Shown here in pieces: positions 31,224 through 41,088 of a stretch of DNA of 64,000 nucleotides. Below the pieces are notes generated by a model. That model made no database searches and was not told the DNA's origin. It saw only the letters and a list, made by a program, of their open reading frames with translations. This DNA comes from Pseudomonas kribbensis (GTDB taxonomy: Bacteria; Pseudomonadota; Gammaproteobacteria; Pseudomonadales; Pseudomonadaceae). Made by a program: the position numbers and the translations under genes. Location of the stretch: NCBI RefSeq assembly GCF_003352185.1, contig NZ_CP029608.1:930001-994000 (forward strand). The letters run 5' to 3'. Each line of letters starts with the position of its first letter. The first letter of the stretch is position 1.

Positions 31224-34085
31224 ATGCTCGAGCTCACTGTAGAGCAGATATCCATGGGCCAATCGGCTGTGGATAAACCCGCCGCCCTGCAATTGCTGGC
31301 CAATCATCTGGTCGCTGATGGTCTGGTCGCCGACGGTTACCTGGCCGGGTTGCAGGCGCGGGAAGCCCAGGGCTCGACCTTTCTCGGTCAGGGGATTGCG
31401 ATCCCCCATGGCACGCCCGAAACCCGCGATCAGGTATTTGCCACCGGCGTGCGGCTGATGCAGTTTCCCGACGGCGTGGACTGGGGCGACGGCCAGATCG
31501 TCTATCTGGCCATCGGCATCGCGGCCAAATCCGACGAACACCTGCGCCTGCTGCAATTACTGACCCGTGCCCTCGGCGAGACCGATCTGGGCCAGGCCCT
31601 GCGCCGCGCCAGTTCGCCCGAAGCGCTGCTGAAACTGCTGCAGGGCGCGCCGCAGGAACTGGCACTGGATGCGCAGATGATCGGCCTCGGCGTATCCGCC
31701 GATGATTTCGAAGAACTGGTCTGGCGCGGTGCGCGATTGCTGCGCCAGGCCGATTGCGTAAGCAACGGTTTTGCCGGCGTGCTGCAGCAAGTCGAAGCAC
31801 TGCCGCTGGGCGATGGCCTGTGGTGGTTGCACAGCGAGCAGACCGTGAAGCGTCCGGGCTTGGCGTTCGTCACGCCGGACAAACCGATGCGCTACCTCGG
31901 CCAACCTCTCAGCGGTCTGTTTTGCCTGGCCAGTCTCGGCGAAGCGCATCAGGCGTTGCTCGAGCGTTTGTGTGCGCTGCTGATCGAAGGTCGCGGCCAT
32001 GAACTGGGCCGCGCTACCAGCAGCCGCAAAGTCCTCGAAGTGCTCGGCGGCGAATTGCCTGCCGACTGGCCGAGTGCGCGGATTGCCCTGGCCAACGCCC
32101 ATGGTCTGCATGCACGGCCGGCGAAGATCCTCGCGCAACTGGCGAAAAGTTTTGACGGCGAAATCCGTGTCCGCATCGTCGACGGTCAGGACAGCGCCGT
32201 ATCGGTGAAGAGCCTGAGCAAACTGCTGAGCCTCGGTGCCCGTCGTGGCCAGGTGCTGGAAATCATCGCCGAGCCGAGCATCGCTGCCGATGCCTTGCCG
32301 GCCTTGCTGGCGGCCATCGAAGAAGGCCTCGGTGAAGAAGTCGAACCGCTGCCGGCGGTGAGTCAGCAGCGCGAAGTCATTGCCGACATCGCCGAAGTCC
32401 TGAGCGCCCCGGCCTCCGGCAGCCTGCTGCAAGCGATTCCCGCCGCCCCCGGTATTGCCATCGGCCCGGCACACATTCAGGTCCAGCAAACCATCGATTA
32501 CCCGTTGCGTGGTGAGTCCGCCGCCATCGAGCGCGAGCGTCTGAAAAACGCCCTGGCTGACGTGCGTCAGGACATTCAGGGCCTGATCGAACGCAGCAAG
32601 GCCAAGGCGATCCGCGAGATTTTCATCACCCATCAGGAAATGCTCGACGACCCGGAACTCACCGATGAAGTCGACACCCGCCTCAAGCAAGGCGAAAGCG
32701 CCGAGGCCGCGTGGATGGCGGTGATCGAGGCCGCCGCAAAACAACAGGAATCGTTGCAGGACGCCTTGCTCGCCGAACGTGCTGCCGATCTGCGTGATAT
32801 CGGGCGACGGGTGCTGGCGCAACTGTGCGGCGTGCAGACGCCTGCCGAGCCTGAGCAACCGTACATTCTGGTGATGGATGAGGTCGGTCCGTCCGATGTG
32901 GCGCGGCTGGATCCGGCGCGGGTCGCGGGGATTCTCACCGCCCGCGGCGGCGCCACCGCTCACAGTGCCATTGTGGCTCGTGCGCTGGGCATTCCGGCAC
33001 TGGTCGGTGCGGGCGCAGCGGTGTTGCTGCTGAATCCGGGCACGCCGTTGCTGCTCGACGGCCAGCGCGGTCGCCTGCATGTCGATGCGGATGCCGCGAC
33101 CCTGCAACGCGCCAGCGAAGAACGCGACACCCGTGAACAACGCCTGAAAGCCGCCGCCGAACAACGTCATCAACCGGCGCACACCACCGACGGCCACGCC
33201 GTGGAGGTGTTCGCCAACATCGGTGAAAGCGCCGGAGTGATCAGCGCGGTGGAGCAGGGTGCCGAAGGCATCGGTCTGCTGCGCACCGAACTGATTTTCA
33301 TGGCTCACCCGCAGGCGCCGGACGAGGCGACTCAGGAGGCTGAATACCGCCGCGTCCTCGATGGCCTCGCCGGCCGGCCGCTGGTGGTGCGTACCCTCGA
33401 CGTCGGCGGTGACAAACCGCTGCCGTATTGGCCGATTGCCAAGGAAGAAAACCCGTTCCTCGGTGTGCGCGGGATTCGCCTGACCCTGCAGCGTCCGCAG
33501 ATCATGGAAGCGCAGTTGCGCGCTTTGCTGCGTTCGGCGGATAACCGTCCGCTGCGCATCATGTTCCCGATGGTCGGCAGCGTCGACGAATGGCGTCAGG
33601 CCCGGGACATGACCGAGCGCCTGCGCCTGGAAATCCCGGTCGCCGACCTGCAACTGGGGATCATGATCGAAGTGCCGTCCGCCGCGTTGCTGGCGCCGGT
33701 GCTGGCCAAGGAAGTGGATTTTTTCAGCGTCGGCACCAACGACTTGACCCAATACACCCTGGCCATCGACCGTGGTCATCCGACCCTGTCCGCCCAGGCT
33801 GACGGCCTGCACCCGGCGGTGCTGCAACTGATCGACATCACCGTTCGCGCGGCCCATGCCCATGGGAAATGGGTCGGCGTCTGCGGCGAGCTGGCGGCGG
33901 ATCCGCTGGCGGTGCCGGTGCTGGTCGGCCTCGGTGTGGATGAACTGAGCGTGTCCGGGCGCAGTATCGCCGAGGTCAAGGCGCGCATCCGCGAACTCAG
34001 CCTGACCCAGACGCAAACCCTTGCTCAACAAGCCCTGGCCGTGGGCAGCGCCAACGAAGTGCGCGCATTAGTGGAGGCCCTGTAA
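31224..34085 (+). CDS. fruB: Fructose PTS multiphosphoryl protein (EIIA-HPr-EI)
   Basis: FruB (953 residues) carries phosphate from PEP to the fructose permease. It has EIIA-Fru (1-~145) with phosphorylatable His62 (AIPHGTPE), a middle domain (~155-275), HPr (~284-370) with His296 in GLHARPA, and enzyme I (~400-953) with His580 in GGATAHSAIVAR. EI C-terminal motifs RTELIFM, NPFLGVRGIRL and GTNDLTQYTLA are present. The fusion of all soluble PTS steps in one chain is usual in pseudomonads. AAGGAG precedes ATG. Stop and fruK start overlap by one base (TAATG). Confidence 0.96.
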   Translation: MLELTVEQISMGQSAVDKPAALQLLANHLVADGLVADGYLAGLQAREAQGSTFLGQGIAIPHGTPETRDQVFATGVRLMQFPDGVDWGDGQIVYLAIGIAAKSDEHLRLLQLLTRALGETDLGQALRRASSPEALLKLLQGAPQELALDAQMIGLGVSADDFEELVWRGARLLRQADCVSNGFAGVLQQVEALPLGDGLWWLHSEQTVKRPGLAFVTPDKPMRYLGQPLSGLFCLASLGEAHQALLERLCALLIEGRGHELGRATSSRKVLEVLGGELPADWPSARIALANAHGLHARPAKILAQLAKSFDGEIRVRIVDGQDSAVSVKSLSKLLSLGARRGQVLEIIAEPSIAADALPALLAAIEEGLGEEVEPLPAVSQQREVIADIAEVLSAPASGSLLQAIPAAPGIAIGPAHIQVQQTIDYPLRGESAAIERERLKNALADVRQDIQGLIERSKAKAIREIFITHQEMLDDPELTDEVDTRLKQGESAEAAWMAVIEAAAKQQESLQDALLAERAADLRDIGRRVLAQLCGVQTPAEPEQPYILVMDEVGPSDVARLDPARVAGILTARGGATAHSAIVARALGIPALVGAGAAVLLLNPGTPLLLDGQRGRLHVDADAATLQRASEERDTREQRLKAAAEQRHQPAHTTDGHAVEVFANIGESAGVISAVEQGAEGIGLLRTELIFMAHPQAPDEATQEAEYRRVLDGLAGRPLVVRTLDVGGDKPLPYWPIAKEENPFLGVRGIRLTLQRPQIMEAQLRALLRSADNRPLRIMFPMVGSVDEWRQARDMTERLRLEIPVADLQLGIMIEVPSAALLAPVLAKEVDFFSVGTNDLTQYTLAIDRGHPTLSAQADGLHPAVLQLIDITVRAAHAHGKWVGVCGELAADPLAVPVLVGLGVDELSVSGRSIAEVKARIRELSLTQTQTLAQQALAVGSANEVRALVEAL

Positions 34086-35026
34086 TGGCCAAGATTCTTA
34101 CCCTGACCCTCAACCCGGCGCTGGACCTCACGGTGCAGTTGCCGCGTCTGGAGGCCGGTCAGGTCAATCGCAGCGACGAGATGCACACCCACGCTGCCGG
34201 TAAAGGCGTGAACGTCGCTCAGGTGCTCGCCGATCTCGGTCATCAACTGACCGTCAGCGGATTTCTCGGCGAAGACAATCTGCAGGCGTTCGAAACCCTG
34301 TTCGCCAAGCGTGGTTTCACGGATGCCTTTATTCGTGTGCCAGGTGAAACCCGCAGCAACATCAAGGTCGCGGAACAGGACGGACGAATCACCGACATCA
34401 ACGGTCCGGGGCCGGTGGTCGGCGTGGTGGCGCAACAGGCGTTGCTGGATCGACTGGTGCAGATTGCGCCGGGGCATGACGCGGTGGTGGTCGCCGGCAG
34501 TCTGCCGCGCGGGGTCAGTGCGAAGTGGTTGCGCGAACTGATCAAGCGTCTGAAAGCCTTGGGTCTGAAGGTGGCGCTGGACACCAGCGGCGAAGCGTTG
34601 CGCACCGCACTCAAGGCCGGCCCGTGGCTGATCAAACCGAATACCGAAGAACTGGCCGATGCGCTGGAGTGTGAAGTGTTGTCCCATGTCGCAGAGGCAG
34701 ATGCGGCCAGTCGTTTGCACGCTCAAGGCATCGAGCATGTGGTGATCTCCCACGGCGCCGACGGTGTGAACTGGTTCAGCGTCGGCTCGGCGTTGCATGC
34801 CACGCCGCCGAAGGTCAGCGTCGCCAGCACGGTCGGTGCCGGTGATTCGTTGCTGGCCGGCATGCTCCACGGTCTGCTCAGCGCCGACACGCCGGAACAG
34901 ACCCTGCGCACGGCCACGGCGATTGCGGCGCAGGCGGTGACCCAGATCGGATTCGGTATTCACGATGCTGCGCAACTGACGCAGCTCGAACAGGGCGTGC
35001 GCGTGCGTCCCCTGACAGAACAATAA
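34085..35026 (+). CDS. fruK: 1-phosphofructokinase
   Basis: FruK (313 residues) phosphorylates fructose-1-phosphate to fructose-1,6-bisphosphate, lowering the Cra ligand. PfkB/ribokinase signatures: GKGVNVAQVLADLG near 40, the N-terminal TLTLNPALDLTV, and the catalytic GAGDSLLAGM with Asp254 as base. The TAATG junction with fruB indicates translational coupling; fruA follows 11 bases later. Confidence 0.96.
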   Translation: MAKILTLTLNPALDLTVQLPRLEAGQVNRSDEMHTHAAGKGVNVAQVLADLGHQLTVSGFLGEDNLQAFETLFAKRGFTDAFIRVPGETRSNIKVAEQDGRITDINGPGPVVGVVAQQALLDRLVQIAPGHDAVVVAGSLPRGVSAKWLRELIKRLKALGLKVALDTSGEALRTALKAGPWLIKPNTEELADALECEVLSHVAEADAASRLHAQGIEHVVISHGADGVNWFSVGSALHATPPKVSVASTVGAGDSLLAGMLHGLLSADTPEQTLRTATAIAAQAVTQIGFGIHDAAQLTQLEQGVRVRPLTEQ

Positions 35027-35037
35027 GAGGGTTTGTC

Positions 35038-36771
35038 ATGAAGTTAGCCATTGTCACGGCCTGCCCGAACGGCATGGTCACCAGTGTGCTGTGCGCCCGG
35101 CTGCTGGATGCTGCGGCCCAGCGTCAGGGCTGGAGCACCAGCGTCGAGGTGGTGGATGCGGCGCACCCGGAGCGCGCGTTGTCGGCAGCCACTATCGAGG
35201 CGGCGGAGTGGGTGTTGCTGGTAGCCACCGGCGATATCGACATGACGCGTTTCATCGGCAAGCGCGTATTCCGGATCGCGCCGGCGCAAGCGCTTCAGGA
35301 TGTCGAAGCGGTGCTGCGACGCGGTACCGAAGAAGCCGAAATCCATGTCGCCAGCGAAGCTGTCCCGATTGCCGTCGAGCAGCGCGTGCCGCGCATTGTC
35401 GCCGTCACCGCATGCCCGACCGGCGTGGCTCACACCTTCATGGCCGCCGAAGCGTTGCAGCAAACCGCCAAGCGTCTGGGCTATGAGTTTCAGGTAGAAA
35501 CCCAGGGTTCGGTAGGGGCCAAGAATCCCCTGAGCGCGGCGGCGATTGCCGAGGCCGACGTGGTGCTGCTGGCAGCCGATATCGAAGTCGCCACCGAGCG
35601 TTTCGCCGGCAAGAAGATCTACCGCTGCGGCACCGGGATCGCCTTGAAGCAATCCGAAACCACACTGAAAAAGGCGCTGGCCGAAGGCAAGCAGGAAAGC
35701 GCCGCGAGCGACGGCAAGGCTCCGGCCAAACAAGAGAAAACCGGCGTCTACAAACACCTGCTGACCGGTGTCTCGTTCATGTTGCCGATGGTGGTGGCGG
35801 GCGGCTTGATGATCGCTTTGTCGTTTGTGTTCGGCATCACCGCGTTCAAGGAAGAAGGCACGCTGGCGGCGGCGCTGATGCAGATCGGTGGCGAGACTGC
35901 GTTCAAATTGATGGTGCCGTTGCTGGCCGGTTACATCGCCTACTCGATTGCCGACCGTCCGGGCCTGGCGCCGGGGATGATCGGCGGGTTGCTGGCAAGC
36001 ACGTTGGGCGCCGGCTTCATCGGCGGGATCGTCGCCGGTTTCATCGCCGGTTATGCGGCGAAGCTGATCAGTCGTTATGTGGCGTTGCCGCAGAGTCTGG
36101 AAGCACTGAAGCCGATTCTGATCATCCCGCTGTTCGCCAGCCTGATCACCGGGCTGGTGATGATTTACGTGGTCGGCAAACCGGTGGCCGGGATGCTCGC
36201 GGCGCTGACGCACTTCCTCGACAGCATGGGCACCACCAACGCGATCCTGCTAGGTGTGTTGCTGGGCGGCATGATGTGCGTCGACCTCGGCGGGCCGATC
36301 AACAAGGCTGCCTATGCGTTCTCGGTGGGGCTGCTGGCTTCCCAGAGTTACGCACCGATGGCCGCGACCATGGCTGCCGGCATGGTGCCGCCGATTGGTC
36401 TGGGCATCGCCACCTTCATCGCGCGGCGCAAGTTTGCCCAGACCGAACGCGAGGCGGGCAAGGCGGCGCTGGTACTGGGCTTGTGCTTTATCTCCGAAGG
36501 GGCGATTCCGTTTGCTGCGAAAGACCCGTTGCGGGTGATCCCGGCGAGCATTGCCGGCGGTGCGCTGACCGGTGCGTTGTCGATGTACTTCGGCTGCAAG
36601 CTGATGGCGCCCCACGGTGGACTGTTTGTGCTGGCGATTCCGAATGCGATCAACCATGCGCTGCTGTATCTGCTGGCCATCGTTGCGGGCAGCCTGTTGA
36701 CGGCGGTGGTGTATGCGCTGGTCAAGCGTCCGGAAGCGGTCGAGCTGGCGCTGGAGCCGGCCAACGCCTGA
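35038..36771 (+). CDS. fruA: Fructose PTS permease EIIBC
   Basis: FruA (577 residues) imports fructose and releases it as fructose-1-phosphate. Two EIIB-like domains are present: the first (1-~100) has TACPNGMVTS with Cys9 but a degenerate remainder; the second (~118-220) has the phosphorylatable Cys126 in TACPTGVAHTFMAAEAL. A charged linker leads to the membrane EIIC domain (~238-570) with about eight to ten helices and the sugar-site GGPINKAAYAFSVG. Last gene of the operon. Confidence 0.96.
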   Translation: MKLAIVTACPNGMVTSVLCARLLDAAAQRQGWSTSVEVVDAAHPERALSAATIEAAEWVLLVATGDIDMTRFIGKRVFRIAPAQALQDVEAVLRRGTEEAEIHVASEAVPIAVEQRVPRIVAVTACPTGVAHTFMAAEALQQTAKRLGYEFQVETQGSVGAKNPLSAAAIAEADVVLLAADIEVATERFAGKKIYRCGTGIALKQSETTLKKALAEGKQESAASDGKAPAKQEKTGVYKHLLTGVSFMLPMVVAGGLMIALSFVFGITAFKEEGTLAAALMQIGGETAFKLMVPLLAGYIAYSIADRPGLAPGMIGGLLASTLGAGFIGGIVAGFIAGYAAKLISRYVALPQSLEALKPILIIPLFASLITGLVMIYVVGKPVAGMLAALTHFLDSMGTTNAILLGVLLGGMMCVDLGGPINKAAYAFSVGLLASQSYAPMAATMAAGMVPPIGLGIATFIARRKFAQTEREAGKAALVLGLCFISEGAIPFAAKDPLRVIPASIAGGALTGALSMYFGCKLMAPHGGLFVLAIPNAINHALLYLLAIVAGSLLTAVVYALVKRPEAVELALEPANA

Positions 36772-36830
36772 GGTGTCACACCCGCTTCATCTGGTGATGG
36801 TTAAGTTTTCCTTTTTTCAGGGAGAACAGC

Positions 36831-38372
36831 ATGAGCGATTTCAACCTCGGTCGCCGGCGTGTGATGCAAGTGGTCGGCGCCGGTTTGCTGATGCCGGGGC
36901 TGGCCCCGGCAGTCATTGCTTCGGTCAAGGATCGACCGCAACTCACCGACGGCGTGCAGTCCGGCGACCTGCAGGGCGACCGGGCGATGATCTGGAGCCG
37001 CAGCGACCGTCCGGCGCGGATGGTGGTGGAATGGGACACCCGCAGTCAGTTCCGCCATCCTCGGCGCGTCATCTCCGCGCTGGCCGATGCCCGCAGCGAT
37101 TTCACCGCCCGCGTCGAACTCACCGGATTGCCCGCCGATCAGGCGATTTTCTACCGCGTATATTTCAAGGACGCCCAGACCGGCGTCGCCAGCGAACCGT
37201 GGCTCGGCCACCTGCGCAGTGCGCCGACAGCCCGGCGAAATATCCGATTCGTCTGGAGCGGCGACACGGTCGGCCAGGGCTTCGGCATCAATCCGGACAT
37301 CGGCGGCATGCGCATCTACGAATCCATGCGTTTGCGCCTGCCGGACTTCTTTATCCACAGCGGCGACACCATCTACGCCGACGGCCCGGTGCCGGCGCAA
37401 CTGACCACCGAGGGTGGCCGCGTGTGGCGCAACCTCACCACGGAAGCGAAGAGCAAGGTCGCCCAGACCCTCGACGATTATCGCGGCAACTATCGCTACA
37501 ACCTGATGGATGAAAACATCCGCCGCTTCAACGCCGAAGTGCCGCAGATCTGGCAGTGGGACGACCATGAAGTGGTCAACAACTGGTCGCCGGGCAAACA
37601 GCTCGACGAGCGCTATCAGGAAAAAGATATCCACACCCTGGTCGGGCGTGCGCGTCAGGCCTGGCTCGAATATTCGCCGATGCGCCGTCAGGCAGCAGAC
37701 GGTGGCGGGCGGATCTATCGCAAGCTGAGCTATGGGCCGATGCTCGATGTGTTCGTGCTCGACATGCGCAGCTATCGCGGCGCCAACGACGACAATCTCG
37801 GCGCGGAAAAACCGTTCCTCGGGCGTGAGCAACTGAAATGGCTCAAGCGCGGATTGAAGGCCTCGAAAGCCCAGTGGAAGGTGATCGCTGCCGACATGCC
37901 GATCGGTCTTGGCGTGCCGGACGGTGAAGTCAGCCCCGGCGTGCCGCGTTGGGAAGCGGTAGCCAACGGCGATCCCGGCCCGGCTCAGGGGCGCGAGCTG
38001 GAAGTCGCGGAATTGCTCGGGTTTCTGCGGGCACATCAAGTGCGCAATTTCGTGTTCCTGACAGCGGACGTGCATTACTGCGCAGCCCATCACTATCACC
38101 CGGATCGCGCAGCGTTCCAGGATTTCGAACCGTTCTGGGAGTTTGTCGCAGGGCCTCTGAATGCCGGGAGTTTCGGGCCCAATCCGCTGGACAAGACCTT
38201 TGGCCCGGAAGTCGTGTTCCAGAAAGCGCCGCCGACGCAAAACGCCTCACCGTTTGCCGGATTCCAGTTTTTTGGCGAGGTGAATATCGAAGGGCAGAGC
38301 GGGGAGATGAGTGTGGTGTTGCGGGATCTGAACGGGGTGGCGGTGTTTGAGCAGAAGCTGCAGCCGACCTGA
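36831..38372 (+). CDS. phoD: Tat-exported PhoD-type alkaline phosphatase/phosphodiesterase
   Basis: A 513-residue PhoD-family phosphatase acting in the periplasm or outside. The twin-arginine signal RRRVMQVVGAG (residues 8-18) is followed by APAVIA, the probable cleavage region. The N-terminal Ig-like domain starts at TDGVQSGDLQGDRAMIWSR; the catalytic metallophosphatase part has WSGDTVGQG, FFIHSGDTIYADGP, WDDHEVVNNW and TADVHYCAAHHYH, the calcium/iron ligand blocks. No Pho box was recognised upstream. The 59-base gap from fruA does not show a terminator, so read-through from fru is possible. Confidence 0.88.
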   Translation: MSDFNLGRRRVMQVVGAGLLMPGLAPAVIASVKDRPQLTDGVQSGDLQGDRAMIWSRSDRPARMVVEWDTRSQFRHPRRVISALADARSDFTARVELTGLPADQAIFYRVYFKDAQTGVASEPWLGHLRSAPTARRNIRFVWSGDTVGQGFGINPDIGGMRIYESMRLRLPDFFIHSGDTIYADGPVPAQLTTEGGRVWRNLTTEAKSKVAQTLDDYRGNYRYNLMDENIRRFNAEVPQIWQWDDHEVVNNWSPGKQLDERYQEKDIHTLVGRARQAWLEYSPMRRQAADGGGRIYRKLSYGPMLDVFVLDMRSYRGANDDNLGAEKPFLGREQLKWLKRGLKASKAQWKVIAADMPIGLGVPDGEVSPGVPRWEAVANGDPGPAQGRELEVAELLGFLRAHQVRNFVFLTADVHYCAAHHYHPDRAAFQDFEPFWEFVAGPLNAGSFGPNPLDKTFGPEVVFQKAPPTQNASPFAGFQFFGEVNIEGQSGEMSVVLRDLNGVAVFEQKLQPT

Positions 38373-38386
38373 GTTCAGCGCAAACA

Positions 38387-38416
38387 AACTGTGGGAGCGA
38401 ACTTGCTCCCACAGTT
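38387..38416. terminator. Perfect hairpin, REP-related, between convergent genes
   Basis: AACTGTGGGAGC (38387-38398), GAACTT loop, GCTCCCACAGTT (38405-38416). The TGTGGGAGCGA word is the head of the commonest P. fluorescens-group REP element. It lies between convergent phoD and the reductase gene and probably ends both transcripts. Confidence 0.75.
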
Positions 38417-38427
38417 GTTATTTATGG

Positions 38428-40956
38428 TCAGTAAACGTCGCGGCGGTAGCGACCCTGTTCGATCAGGCGTTCGACTTCTTCCGCGCCGAGGATGTCATGC
38501 AGCGCCAGGTCGACGCCTGACGCCATGCCTTGCAGGCTGCCGCAGATGTAGATCACGGCACCGTCCGCCAGCCACTTCTTCAGTTCACCAGCCGATTCGC
38601 GCAAGCGGTCCTGCACGTAGATCTTCTCGGCCTGATCCCGGGAGAACGCCAGGTCCAGTCGCGCCAGATCACCATTGATCAACCACTCTTCCAGCTCCGC
38701 TCGACAGAGGAAATCGTGTTCCCGATTGCGCTCGCCGAACAACAGCCATTGGCACTGTTGACCGTCGGCAATCCGCGCCTTGAGCAGACTACGCAAACCG
38801 GCAAGGCCGGTGCCGTTACCCAACAGGATCATCGGCACAGGCTGGTTCGGCAGGTGGAACCCGCTGTTGCGCCGTACTCGCAGGCTGATGCTGCCGCCCA
38901 CTGGAGCGTGCTCGGTCAGCCAGCCGGAGCCGATGCCGAGGGTGCCGTCGCTGTGCTGTTCCTGACGCACGATCAGTTCCAGCACGCCGTCGGCGGCAAT
39001 CGAGGCGATCGAGTATTCGCGCATCGCCAGCGGCACCATCGCATCTACCAGCGCCTGAGCATGCAGGCCCACCAGATGCGCGCGATGCTCGGGCAACTGG
39101 CGGGTGGCGAGGGCCACTTCCAGCGATTCTTCCAGACCGTTGACCTTCACGCTGGTCTCGCCACGAATGCCGAGTCCGTCGAGGAAATGCTCGATGGCCC
39201 ACGGGCAGTTGCGCGGCAGCACTTCCACCAGATCGCCGGCCAGCCAGCTGCTGGTATCCGGTGCGGAAAGCCCCAGCAGGAAAACCGGCGAGCCGCTGCT
39301 GTCAGGGTTCATCAACTCACGACGGACCAGCGTCCAGTTGCCGTAGCTCGGTGCCTGCCAGGTATCGACCGGCACCTGGCCGGTAATCAGGCCCAGCTGG
39401 GTCTGCCAGTGCCGCAGCGCGTAAGGGTCGCCGCTATCGACTTCCACCGGGGCGAACAGGGTCTTGCCGCCATGCTCCCCCAGCCATTGATGCAGGCGTC
39501 GGGCGAAACCGCAGAAGTGCTGATACTGACGGTCGCCGAGACCGAGCACCGAGTAGTTGAGGTTGTCGAGAGCCGAGGCACGGGTCAGCACTTTGCGTTC
39601 GAAACCGCGAGCGCTGTCCGGCGCCTCGCCGTCACCGAACGTGCTGACCACGAACAGCGCGTTGTTTGATTCCTGCAGATCCTGTTCGCTGACATTCGCC
39701 AGCGGCTGCACCTTCACCGGCAAACCGGCGGCCTGCAACTGGCCGGCGGTCTGCCACGCCAGTTGTTCGGCAAAACCGCTCTGGCTGGCGAAGCCGATCA
39801 GCCACGCCGGGCCATCACCGGCCGGTTGTTCGAGACCCTGACGGGCATCCTTGATCTGCTTTTTCTTGCGTCGGCGGTCCAGGTACAACAACCAGCCTGT
39901 GATGAAGAACAGTGGCATCAGCACCGCCGCGACGGTCACGATGATTCGTCCGACCAGACCGAAATAGCTGCCGACATGCAGCGCATAAATGCTGGTCAGC
40001 AATTGCGCCTTGAAGCTCTTGTCGGCGTAACGGTCGACCCGTTTGACGACACCGGTGGCCGGGTCGAGAGTGATCTGGTTCAGCGCGCGCTCGTGGGGTG
40101 AGCTGTCGAGCAGGTAGAACACGGTCGCCGGCTGACCGGCCACTGGCGGCATGCGGATGTTGTAGGAGGCGAGGCCCGGGCCGGCGGCGCTGTAGATGCT
40201 GATCCACATGGCCGCGTAATCGGCAGTTGGCGCCGGACCTTCGGGAGCCGGACCACGGCCGCCACGCACGCGCTCGTTCTGCGGTGCATCCGACAGCAAT
40301 TTCGTCAGGCCTTTGTTGTACCACTCGTAGGACCAGGACAATCCGGTCAGTGCCAGCAGCAGATAGACCAGCATGCACCAGGTGCCGAACACCGAGTGCA
40401 GGTCCCAGTTGAAGCTGCGGCCCTTTTTCTTCCAGTCCAGGGTCAGCCACACGCGCCAGCTGTTCCACTGGCGCGGCCAGCGCAGATAGAGGCCTGAAAG
40501 GCAGAAGAACAGCAGCATCAGGGTGCAGGCGCCGGTGATGTTGCGGCCGGTATCACCCATGGCGAGAAACCGGTGCAACTGCAGCATCAGGCCGAAGAAA
40601 TCCTGGCCGGTGGCCTCGCCCTTGAATTCGGCGGTGTAGGGATCGAAGTAACGCATCTCGCCACGGCGCTCGCCTTTCGGCGGGGTGAACCAGACGCGCC
40701 CGGCGGTGCCGCTTTCGGTCTCGACCGAGAGCATCGAGACTTTCTTGCCCGAGGCGGCTTCGATCTGCGCCACCAGGTCGGCGGGCGGCAGGACGCCGGC
40801 GACCTGTTTCTCCACCTGCAACACGGAGGGGTTGAGGGCTTTCAGGATCTCGTCCTGAAACGAATAGGCAGCGCCGGTGATGCCCATCAGGGCCAGCACC
40901 AGCCCGGCAGTGATGCCAAAAAACCAGTGCAACTGGAACAGGGTTTTCTTCAACAC
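38428..40956 (-). CDS. PepSY-domain membrane flavoreductase (flavodoxin-FNR fusion)
   Basis: An 842-residue protein. Residues 1-~370 are a PepSY-associated membrane module: helix 12-32, PepSY-like periplasmic segment ([19 protein letters not shown]), then helices near 145, 195 and 340-362. A basic stop ([11 protein letters not shown]) leads to a flavodoxin domain (~390-530, [15 protein letters not shown] and [12 protein letters not shown]) and a cytochrome-P450-reductase-like FAD/NADPH half (~555-842; [36 protein letters not shown]). It faces the piu iron genes; the likely job is reduction of ferric siderophore or iron at the inner membrane. P. aeruginosa has the same gene next to piuA. Confidence 0.85.
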   Translation of the reverse strand: MLKKTLFQLHWFFGITAGLVLALMGITGAAYSFQDEILKALNPSVLQVEKQVAGVLPPADLVAQIEAASGKKVSMLSVETESGTAGRVWFTPPKGERRGEMRYFDPYTAEFKGEATGQDFFGLMLQLHRFLAMGDTGRNITGACTLMLLFFCLSGLYLRWPRQWNSWRVWLTLDWKKKGRSFNWDLHSVFGTWCMLVYLLLALTGLSWSYEWYNKGLTKLLSDAPQNERVRGGRGPAPEGPAPTADYAAMWISIYSAAGPGLASYNIRMPPVAGQPATVFYLLDSSPHERALNQITLDPATGVVKRVDRYADKSFKAQLLTSIYALHVGSYFGLVGRIIVTVAAVLMPLFFITGWLLYLDRRRKKKQIKDARQGLEQPAGDGPAWLIGFASQSGFAEQLAWQTAGQLQAAGLPVKVQPLANVSEQDLQESNNALFVVSTFGDGEAPDSARGFERKVLTRASALDNLNYSVLGLGDRQYQHFCGFARRLHQWLGEHGGKTLFAPVEVDSGDPYALRHWQTQLGLITGQVPVDTWQAPSYGNWTLVRRELMNPDSSGSPVFLLGLSAPDTSSWLAGDLVEVLPRNCPWAIEHFLDGLGIRGETSVKVNGLEESLEVALATRQLPEHRAHLVGLHAQALVDAMVPLAMREYSIASIAADGVLELIVRQEQHSDGTLGIGSGWLTEHAPVGGSISLRVRRNSGFHLPNQPVPMILLGNGTGLAGLRSLLKARIADGQQCQWLLFGERNREHDFLCRAELEEWLINGDLARLDLAFSRDQAEKIYVQDRLRESAGELKKWLADGAVIYICGSLQGMASGVDLALHDILGAEEVERLIEQGRYRRDVY

Positions 40957-41036
40957 GTCGCTAGCCTTGTCCGTTCGAAAGTGGTGTTCACGGCGTGCAT
41001 TATGCCGTGGGTTATCGAGAAACGTTCTTTATTGCG

Positions 41037-41070
41037 CACAAAAGCCCCGTTCAAGTGAATGAACGGGGCT
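41037..41070 (-). terminator. Intrinsic terminator of piuA
   Basis: On the reverse strand AGCCCCGTTC (41070-41061), an eight-base loop and GAACGGGGCT (41052-41043), followed by TTTTG. Positioned 18 bases after the piuA stop and before the reductase gene, so the two reverse genes may be separate transcripts. Confidence 0.85.
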
Positions 41071-41088
41071 CAAGACTTCCCTCTTCGA